Below, piece by piece: positions 1-7,165 of a stretch of DNA of 7,165 nucleotides. Location: positions 1 through 7,165 of the forward strand of contig CAJOGH010000047.1 of the NCBI GenBank assembly GCA_905233865.1, written 5' to 3'. Position 1 is the first letter of the stretch, and every line of letters starts with the position of its first letter. The notes below the pieces were generated by a model. It ran no database searches. It had not been told where the DNA came from and was given only the letters and a program-made list of their open reading frames with translations. Source of the stretch: an uncultured Atopobiaceae bacterium (GTDB lineage Bacteria > Actinomycetota > Coriobacteriia > Coriobacteriales > Atopobiaceae). Made by a program: the position numbers and the translations under genes.

Positions 1-42
1 GCCCCTGGGCATGTTGCGCAGGGGCGTTCGGCACCCGATGCC
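1..42 (-). repeat. Hairpin repeat with AACATGCCC core, inverted copy (copy A)
   Basis: Read on the - strand, this stretch carries GGCATC followed by a spacer and then the 12-mer CAACATGCCCAG (complement of 5-16), the same order as in the two + strand copies at 127-173 and 243-287. The core sits in a hairpin: GCCCCTG (1-7) pairs perfectly with CAGGGGC (19-25) around an 11-nt loop. It may extend past the left edge of the window. Confidence 0.55.
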
Positions 43-71
43 TTCGGCGCGGGCGGCAGGCTGCGTAACTC

Positions 72-92
72 GGGTCGCAAAGAGCGCGACCC
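72..92. repeat. 7-bp inverted repeat (GGGTCGC / GCGACCC)
   Basis: GGGTCGC (72-78) and GCGACCC (86-92) are perfect reverse complements around a 7-base loop. The complement of 62-88 also resembles the left part of the direct repeat at 298-327: it has GCTCTT followed by GACCCGAGT and ACGC. This stretch may therefore be a degraded inverted copy of that element lacking the palindrome core. No T-tract follows, so a terminator role is not supported. Confidence 0.5.
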
Positions 93-126
93 TCAGACAT
101 ACTCGCCTCCCGCCGCCCGCGCCTGA

Positions 127-173
127 CGGCATCTGCCTCACCGGGCTCCTGCGCCAACATGCCCAGCGGGCGC
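127..173 (+). repeat. Hairpin repeat with AACATGCCC core (copy B)
   Basis: The first 23 bases (127-149) are identical to 243-265. After a short variable stretch, the 12-mer CAACATGCCCAG (155-166) matches copy C exactly (270-281) and copy A in inverted orientation. CCGGGC upstream and GCCCAG downstream could form a weak imperfect stem around the variable part. The function is unknown. Confidence 0.65.
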
Positions 174-215
174 CGGTGACTGGCGAGCGCTCCGCCCGAC
201 ATATGGGCCGGCGCC
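169..215. repeat. 8-bp inverted repeat GGCGCCGG / CCGGCGCC
   Basis: GGCGCCGG (169-176) is the exact reverse complement of CCGGCGCC (208-215), with 31 bases between. The interval itself contains smaller complementary pieces (GGCG at 182-185 with CGCC at 194-197, and the palindrome AGCGCT at 186-191), so a branched structure is possible. GC-rich sequence makes short inverted repeats common, which lowers its weight. Confidence 0.4.
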
Positions 216-242
216 AGGGGCAGGCGGGCACTACGCTCTTGT

Positions 243-287
243 CGGCATCTGCCTCACCGGGCTCCCCCACAACATGCCCAGGGAGGC
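243..287 (+). repeat. Hairpin repeat with AACATGCCC core (copy C)
   Basis: It shares 23 identical bases (243-265) with copy B and the CAACATGCCCAG core (270-281). CTCCC (262-266) can pair with GGGAG (281-285), placing the core in the loop. The stem sequence differs from copy A's stem although pairing is kept. The preceding GCTCTTGTCG (235-244) recurs at 298-307 and 423-432. Confidence 0.65.
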
Positions 288-297
288 TATGCGCGTG

Positions 298-385
298 GCT
301 CTTGTCGAGAGGTGACCCGAGTGACGCTAATGACTGCCCTGGGCAGTCGTTTGCGTCACGACGACGGCGGAGCAGAAGCGACGCC
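298..385 (+). repeat. Direct repeat of about 88 bp, copy 1 (contains a 37-bp palindrome)
   Basis: Aligned without gaps to 423-510 at a constant offset of 125 bp. By eye the first 61 positions match at about 54, and the last 27 are more divergent. The unit starts with GCTCTTGTCGAGA, includes a strong palindrome, and ends in a small GGCG/CGCC hairpin (366-369 with 382-385). It is a non-coding duplication upstream of the diguanylate cyclase gene; no transposase or insertion sequence end is visible beside it. Confidence 0.75.
321..359. promoter_or_regulatory. Near-perfect 39-bp palindrome, copy 1 (candidate operator or hairpin element)
   Basis: The core GACTGCCC-T-GGGCAGTC (332-348) has perfect 8-base arms around one central base. 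The outer arms GTGACGC (321-327) and GCGTCAC (353-359) are also perfect complements. The four-base joints TAAT and GTTT contain two pairable A/T positions, one G/T wobble and one T/T mismatch. Two-fold symmetry of this length fits either a binding site for a dimeric (or paired dimeric) DNA-binding protein or a stable RNA hairpin. No T-run follows. The regulatory call is inference; the symmetry is directly seen. Confidence 0.5.
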
Positions 386-422
386 TCGCGGAGCCGCAGG
401 TCAGAGGGACGCGACCCCGAGC

Positions 423-510
423 GCTCTTGTCGAGAAGAGACTAGATTGACGCCAATGACTGCCCTGGGCAGTCGTTTGCGTCATGCCAATGGCGGAATAG
501 GGACCGCCGC
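423..510 (+). repeat. Direct repeat of about 88 bp, copy 2 (contains a 37-bp palindrome)
   Basis: Second copy of the element at 298-385, at a 125-bp offset. Its distal hairpin is better formed than in copy 1: GGCGG (491-495) pairs with CCGCC (504-508) around an 8-nt loop. It ends about 97 bp before the chosen diguanylate cyclase start codon. Confidence 0.75.
447..483. promoter_or_regulatory. Near-perfect 37-bp palindrome, copy 2 (candidate operator or hairpin element)
   Basis: TGACGC (447-452) and GCGTCA (478-483) flank the perfect GACTGCCC-T-GGGCAGTC core (457-473). The joints CAAT and GTTT pair at two A/T positions plus a G/T wobble, leaving one C/T mismatch. The only difference from copy 1 inside the 37 bases is the first joint base (C453 against T328), which lies at the unpaired position, so the symmetric sequence itself is fully conserved. 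It lies about 60 to 125 bp upstream of the weak candidate promoter and is well placed for a regulatory site, but the ligand is unknown. Confidence 0.5.
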
Positions 511-543
511 ATCATGCCGGACTACCGCTCGGCACCTACGTGC

Positions 544-572
544 TTGTATAGCGCGGACAGACTGAGTATGTT
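544..572 (+). promoter_or_regulatory. Weak candidate sigma70-type promoter for the diguanylate cyclase gene
   Basis: TTGTAT (544-549) and TATGTT (567-572) are separated by 17 bases and would start transcription near 579, about 28 bases before the GTG start. The match to the consensus is poor (3 of 6 and 4 of 6), so this is only a suggestion based on spacing and on the local AT-richness between about 566 and 584. Confidence 0.22.
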
Positions 573-606
573 TTTACGTATATGCGGTGAGACAAGAGGA
601 GGCGCC

Positions 607-2007
607 GTGCACGCTACGCTGCATGCGGCAAAGGTCAACCAGACGCTCGCCAACTGCCTGGACATCATAGGCAACGGCCTCGAGTCCGACAAGGTCATCG
701 AGACGCTTCTTGCCGTTCTGGGCGAGCACTACACCGGTGACCGCGCCTTCGTCTTTGAGTTCGTGCGTGACACCGGTGTCATTGCCCATGCCTACGAGTG
801 GTGTCGCGAGGGCTTTGAGACCCAGATCCCCCAGCTGGTGGGGATGAACCGCGAGGACTTTGCCGCCTGGGAGGACGCCCTTGATGGCAAGCCGGCTGTC
901 TTCATAGAGTACGATGCCTGCGACGAGCTCCCTCGCAGCGACGAGCAACGGGCCATCCTCGACCAGTGGGGGCTCACTTCCGTACTGGCGGCTCCCCTGA
1001 TTGTGGACGGTCGCCTTGTTGGCTATCTCACGGTGGACAACGCGCGTGACACCGACGACATCTTCATCGTGCTTCGCACCGTGGCCGCTTACGTGTCCGA
1101 GGACATCGCGGCCCGCGAGAGCGAGGGTCGCCGCATCGTGAGCGCCATCAGGTCAATCTACCTTGCCATGTTCCTCTGGGATTTGGAGCGCCTCAGCTAC
1201 CGCGAGATAGAGAACGGAGTTCCCACCTGGCGCTCAAATGCACCAGAGGGATCGTTCAGCGCGACCGAAGCGGCCATCAAGAACACTGTCGACCCCGCTC
1301 ATCAGGACCTCGTGAGGGACTTTGTCGCTCCCGATCGGCTCAGGCAGGCACTTCGCCACAAGAACAGTGACTCGTTGCAGTATCTTCTTGTGGGCGTCGG
1401 TTGGGTCCTCGGGCGCATCATTGTCATGGAACGTGCCTTGGACGGGACACCCACTAAGGTCATCTTTGCCGTGGAGGACATCGACCAGGCAAAGCGCCAG
1501 ATGGAGCTCGCCTCGTACAAGGCCGAGCACGACGCGCTCACGGGACTGCTCAATCGCACCGCCCTGGAGCGCTCCCTGGGCGACCTCGAGCACGACACAC
1601 GACCGGTCGCCATCATGATGATCGACGTCGATGCCTTCAAGAGCGTGAGCGACCGCTACGGTCACGGCGTGGGCGACACGGTCCTGCACGGCGTGGGACA
1701 GGCAATCTCACATGCCATGCGCTCATCCGACCTCGTGTACCGCTTTGGCGGCGACGAGTTCGTGGTCATAGCGCACGGGTGCCCCGCCTCGTCGCAAGCC
1801 GAGCTCATCCACAGGGTCGACCTCATAAACATCTCGCTCGAAGGCCGCTTTGCCGAGGTCCCCAGCGTCAAGCTCAGCGCAGGCATCGCCTTTGGCGAGG
1901 GCAGCAGCGAGGGACACACCCTGCTGTCCCAAGCCGACACGGCGCTCTACCGCGCAAAGCACTCCCCCATCAAGTGCTGTGTCTTTGACCCCGAGCTCGA
2001 CGGCTAG
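607..2007 (+). CDS. Diguanylate cyclase with GAF sensor and GGDEF domain
   Basis: It makes cyclic di-GMP from two GTP. I chose GTG 607 because GAGGAGG (596-602) lies just upstream; ATG 568 and ATG 514 are in-frame alternatives without a clear ribosome binding site. This gives 466 residues with no evident membrane segment, so it is probably cytoplasmic. Residues of about 15-175 resemble a GAF domain. About 185-300 is a less clear PAS-like region, ending in a linker before DALTGLLNR (309-317). The catalytic domain has the metal-binding IDVDAFK (339-345, D340 and D342), an intact GGDEF (381-385), and RSSD (372-375) exactly five residues before it, the expected inhibitory I-site for product binding. 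All key residues for activity and feedback inhibition are thus present. The GAF ligand is unknown. It is followed by a STAS/phosphatase cassette in the same orientation and is preceded by paired palindromes that may regulate it. Confidence 0.93.
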   Translation: MHATLHAAKVNQTLANCLDIIGNGLESDKVIETLLAVLGEHYTGDRAFVFEFVRDTGVIAHAYEWCREGFETQIPQLVGMNREDFAAWEDALDGKPAVFIEYDACDELPRSDEQRAILDQWGLTSVLAAPLIVDGRLVGYLTVDNARDTDDIFIVLRTVAAYVSEDIAARESEGRRIVSAIRSIYLAMFLWDLERLSYREIENGVPTWRSNAPEGSFSATEAAIKNTVDPAHQDLVRDFVAPDRLRQALRHKNSDSLQYLLVGVGWVLGRIIVMERALDGTPTKVIFAVEDIDQAKRQMELASYKAEHDALTGLLNRTALERSLGDLEHDTRPVAIMMIDVDAFKSVSDRYGHGVGDTVLHGVGQAISHAMRSSDLVYRFGGDEFVVIAHGCPASSQAELIHRVDLINISLEGRFAEVPSVKLSAGIAFGEGSSEGHTLLSQADTALYRAKHSPIKCCVFDPELDG

Positions 2008-2114
2008 TCGCGTCATCCCCCCCTGCGGACAGCAGCCTGACCGTGGTCGAAAACACACTTCCCCGTGTGACAAGGTCATTTACAATGCACTCACGACAAT
2101 GGGAAAGGGAGATC
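2008..2114. promoter_or_regulatory. Intergenic region with candidate promoter and small inverted repeat before the STAS gene
   Basis: TACAAT (2081-2086) is a good -10 box match and would start transcription near 2093, about 22 bases before the STAS start codon. A -35 match is weak (TTCCCC at 2059-2064, 16-base spacer). CACAC (2054-2058) and GTGTG (2065-2069) form a perfect 5-bp inverted repeat around TTCCCC, overlapping that -35 position, so it could be an operator. Without a T-run it is a poor terminator for the upstream gene. A separate promoter for the STAS/phosphatase pair is plausible but not proved. Confidence 0.4.
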
Positions 2115-2405
2115 ATGGAAATCAAACCTTCGACTGAGGGCAGCGTGACCACACTTGCGCTCGAGGGGTGGCTTGACACCACCTCGGCGACCGAGCTCGC
2201 GGATGCCATCGACAACATCGATGACACCTGCACCGAGCTCATCCTGGACTTTGCTGCCCTCGAGTACATCTCTTCCTCGGGCCTGCGCCAGGTCGTGTCG
2301 GCCTGGAAGAAGATGGGTGGGAACCTGCGCGTCATCAACGTCAAGCCCGACGTGCTCCAGGTGTTCCACATGGCCGGCTTCGACCAGCGTCTTAACATCT
2401 CCTAG
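2115..2405 (+). CDS. STAS-domain anti-sigma factor antagonist (anti-anti-sigma factor)
   Basis: A 96-residue single-domain STAS protein of the SpoIIAA/RsbV type, the usual length for the family. In such systems the unphosphorylated form binds an RsbW-type kinase and frees that kinase's partner, while phosphorylation on a conserved serine switches it off. The motif LDFAALEYISSSGLR spans residues 44-58; by alignment to the SpoIIAA DSSG motif, S54 is the likely phosphorylated serine, with serine replacing the usual preceding aspartate (S53). ATG 2115 is chosen because AAAGGGAG (2104-2111) lies just upstream and because an earlier in-frame ATG (2085) falls inside the likely -10 box. The gene ends 2 bp before the start of the phosphatase/kinase gene, so the two are almost certainly co-transcribed and functionally paired. 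The downstream target is not in the window. Confidence 0.9.
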   Translation: MEIKPSTEGSVTTLALEGWLDTTSATELADAIDNIDDTCTELILDFAALEYISSSGLRQVVSAWKKMGGNLRVINVKPDVLQVFHMAGFDQRLNIS

Positions 2406-2407
2406 CC

Positions 2408-4379
2408 ATGGCTACGGGCGGCCGCCGAGGTTCCCTGCTCAAGCGCTTTGCGCTCTTCTCGGCCGTGGTACTTGTGATCACGGGCCTAGGGGCGTCGTTC
2501 TTGGACTACGAGTACAACATCCGTATGGCGTATGTCCAGGGCTACGACGACACCAGGTACGTCGAGGCCGTGCTGTCCGACACGATAAACGACTATCACT
2601 ACGACGAGGTCTTTGGGTCCGAGGAGTCTGTTCCCTATCAGGACCTGCGCTCGTGCATGCGCCAACTGTGTGCCGAGGTCCGCGCGACCTACGTTTCGAT
2701 ATACACGATTGACGAGGCCACGAAGACCCGCGTGTACCTCGCCACCGTGGCGGACGAGGACGACAAGGACAACCTGGTCAAGGAAACGCGAGGTCTGGGC
2801 GCCAGAGTCGACGCCCCTCTCGACGACGTCGAGTACCAGACGCTTAGAGAGGGCGAGTCTAGGGAAGTCTATAGGCACGCGAACTCGTATGGCGACCAGT
2901 TCTCGTGGTTCCGTGCCATCGAGCTGCCCGACGGACGCGGCACGGCCATCCTGGACGTTGACTTTGAGGTCGAGTTTGCCAACTCGGTCATCGGAATGGA
3001 GACGCTGTCCTTTGGCATCCCCCTCCTGGCCACGATCCTTGTACTCGTCATCATCGAGATCATCCTGCTGCGCCATCAGATCATCATCCCCATTCGCAAG
3101 GTCTCCAGCCTCATGCGCGAGTTCGCAGCCAACGGCAGCGTGGGCAAGGACGTGAGGAAGCGCAGGCACGACGACGAGATCGACGAGATCACGGACACGT
3201 TCTACCAGATGACCAACGACATCGACCAGTACATGCTCCGCATCGAGGAAATGACGACGGAGCGGGTCGGTGCCTCCACCGAGCTCGAGGTGGCACGCCG
3301 CATCCAGCAGGGCCTCGTTCCCGCGAGCAAGGAGCTTGAGACCAACTCCTGCAACGCCTACGGGTCGGAGCGCACCGCGCGCGCCGTCGGCGGCGACCTC
3401 TACAACATCATCCAACGCGACGACGGCAGCACGTGCGTGGTCATCGCTGACGTGTCGGGCAAGGGCGTGAGCGCGGCCATCTTCATGGCCATGTTCGGGA
3501 CCCTGCTGTACGACCGCCTGGCGACGGGGGCCTCGCCCGCCACGGCACTCAACGAGATCAACGACATCATCCAGACGAACAACCCCGAGAACATGTTCGT
3601 CACGGTCTTCGTCGCTATCTACGACCCGGCTAACTCCACCCTCACCTACACCAACGCCGGCCACACCCCACCTTTGGCCGTGGGTGGCAACTACATTGAG
3701 GTCGAGACGGGAGTGGCCGTCGGGCTCTTTGACGACATCGGCCTGACCGACACGACCATCCGTCTCCTTCCCGGAGAGGGCATCCTGCTCTACACCGACG
3801 GGGCAACCGAGGCCATCAACTCCAACAGGGAGTTCTTTGGCGAAGACCGTCTGCGCGAGGCCGTCGCAACGGCAACGACCGCACACGAGGCCGTGGACCT
3901 TGCCACGGCGGCGATCGACGCCTTTGTGGGCAACATGGAGCAGTTCGACGACCTCACCCTAGCCAGCCTGTTTGTCGCACGCGACGCCGCGGACAAAGGA
4001 GACGACGTGTGGGAGGGTCACATAACGCCCGCGCTTACCGCGCTGAGCACCCTGCGTGAGGTCATCACCAGTCTGTGCGGAGACGACACGCACGCCATCA
4101 AGAAGGCAGTGCTCGTGTGTGACGAGGCCCTCACCAACATCACGAGCTACTCAAAGGCCACCGACCTCTGGGTCCGCATCGCTCGCACGGAGGACGGGAT
4201 TGCCATCCGCCTGGCCGACAACGGAATCGCGTATGACCCGCTGGCCAGGACGGAAGGCATCCCGGAGTTTGACCTGCTGGACCAAGGCGGCATGGGCATC
4301 GCCTTTATCAAGCAGACCTGCTCGGAGCTCTCCTACAAGCGTGATGGCGACAAGAACGTGCTCACGATGGTCGTCGCCC

Positions 4380-4387
<8 letters not shown>
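2408..4387 (+). CDS. Membrane sensor with HAMP, SpoIIE/RsbU-type PP2C phosphatase and RsbW-like ATPase domain
   Basis: A 659-residue bifunctional regulator. A membrane segment at about 12-30, an extracytoplasmic sensor of about 165 residues (Cache/PAS-like by layout only), a second membrane segment at about 197-219 and a HAMP-like linker (about 220-275) lead to a PP2C/SpoIIE phosphatase (about 285-525). The latter has ARRIQQGLVP, GGD with D330, DVSGKG with D348, TNAGHTPPL, TDG with D464 and DDLTL with D514/D515, so the metal-binding aspartates are present. The C-terminus (about 535-659) is a HATPase_c_2 anti-sigma kinase-like domain with N-box E573 and N577, D604 in the DNG of the G1 box, and GGMG at 627-630. 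It should both phosphorylate and dephosphorylate the STAS protein encoded directly upstream, with the external signal shifting the balance. No Shine-Dalgarno is visible before ATG 2408, which suggests translational coupling to the STAS gene (2-base gap). Its stop overlaps the convergent synthetase gene. Confidence 0.92.

Positions 4388-7165
<2,778 letters not shown>

Larger units (their letters stand above)
1..600. other. Gene-free, repeat- and hairpin-rich region upstream of the diguanylate cyclase gene
   Basis: No convincing coding region is visible here. The one long open frame (11-565, +) gives a low-complexity Arg/Ser/Thr/Pro-rich translation, runs straight across the repeats and has no recognisable domain. 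The region instead holds three copies of a short hairpin repeat, a direct duplication with strong palindromes, and other inverted repeats such as 72-78 with 86-92 (7 bp, 7-nt loop) and 169-176 with 208-215 (8 bp). No T-run follows these hairpins, so they do not look like ordinary intrinsic terminators. I see no tRNA, rRNA or CRISPR array. Confidence 0.7.

Noticed and set aside
1..25. Hairpin as an intrinsic terminator of a gene to the left
   Set aside because: The stem is perfect (7 bp), but no T-run follows on the + strand and the core recurs twice more at 155-166 and 270-281, so a repeat element fits better.
127..510. CRISPR array
   Set aside because: The repeats are few, unequal, in both orientations and not regularly spaced with unique spacers of uniform length, and no cas genes are visible.
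11..565. Open frame of 184 codons on the + strand
   Set aside because: The translation is low-complexity and Arg/Ser/Thr/Pro-rich with no domain, it runs through both copies of the direct repeat and several hairpins, and it overlaps the alternative upstream start of the cyclase frame. It is typical of a chance open frame in GC-rich DNA.
2486..3886. Long open frame of 466 codons on the - strand
   Set aside because: It lies wholly antisense to the phosphatase/kinase gene, whose motifs are unmistakable. The antisense translation is Val/Asp/Arg/His-rich and featureless, as expected from the opposite strand of GC-rich coding DNA.

Overview
The window is GC-rich bacterial DNA, densely packed with genes from about position 600 onward. 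High GC, the gene families and the general protein style suggest an actinobacterial host, possibly an Olsenella/Atopobium-like member of the Coriobacteriia. This taxonomic guess comes from memory of similar proteins and not from any search.

Layout. Positions 1 to about 600 hold no convincing gene. They form a mosaic of short repeats and hairpins: a 12-base core seen three times (once inverted), an approximately 88-bp direct duplication with a 125-bp offset, and in each of its two copies a nearly perfect 37-bp palindrome. On the + strand three signalling genes follow. The first encodes a GAF-(PAS-like)-GGDEF diguanylate cyclase (607-2007). The second, after a 107-bp gap that may carry its own promoter, encodes a 96-residue STAS anti-sigma-factor-antagonist-type protein (2115-2405). 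The third, starting 2 bp after the STAS stop, encodes a membrane protein joining an extracytoplasmic sensor, a HAMP linker, a PP2C/SpoIIE (RsbU-like) phosphatase and an RsbW-like histidine-kinase-type ATPase (2408-4387). On the - strand, converging on this cassette and overlapping its end by 8 bp, lies the 3' part of a nonribosomal-peptide-synthetase-type gene (4380-7165, running off the right edge). It has an adenylation domain, a carrier domain and a terminal thioester reductase domain.

How the parts could work together. The STAS protein is the natural substrate of both enzymatic domains of the neighbouring membrane protein: its ATPase domain would phosphorylate the conserved serine and its phosphatase domain would remove the phosphate in response to an external signal. 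The final target (a sigma factor or another effector) is not in the window. The adjacent diguanylate cyclase, with an intact active site and inhibitory site, could be part of the same circuit, but this is inference from proximity. The synthetase should load an amino or other carboxylic acid on its carrier domain and release the product reductively as an aldehyde or alcohol. Nothing in the sequence directly ties it to the signalling cassette.
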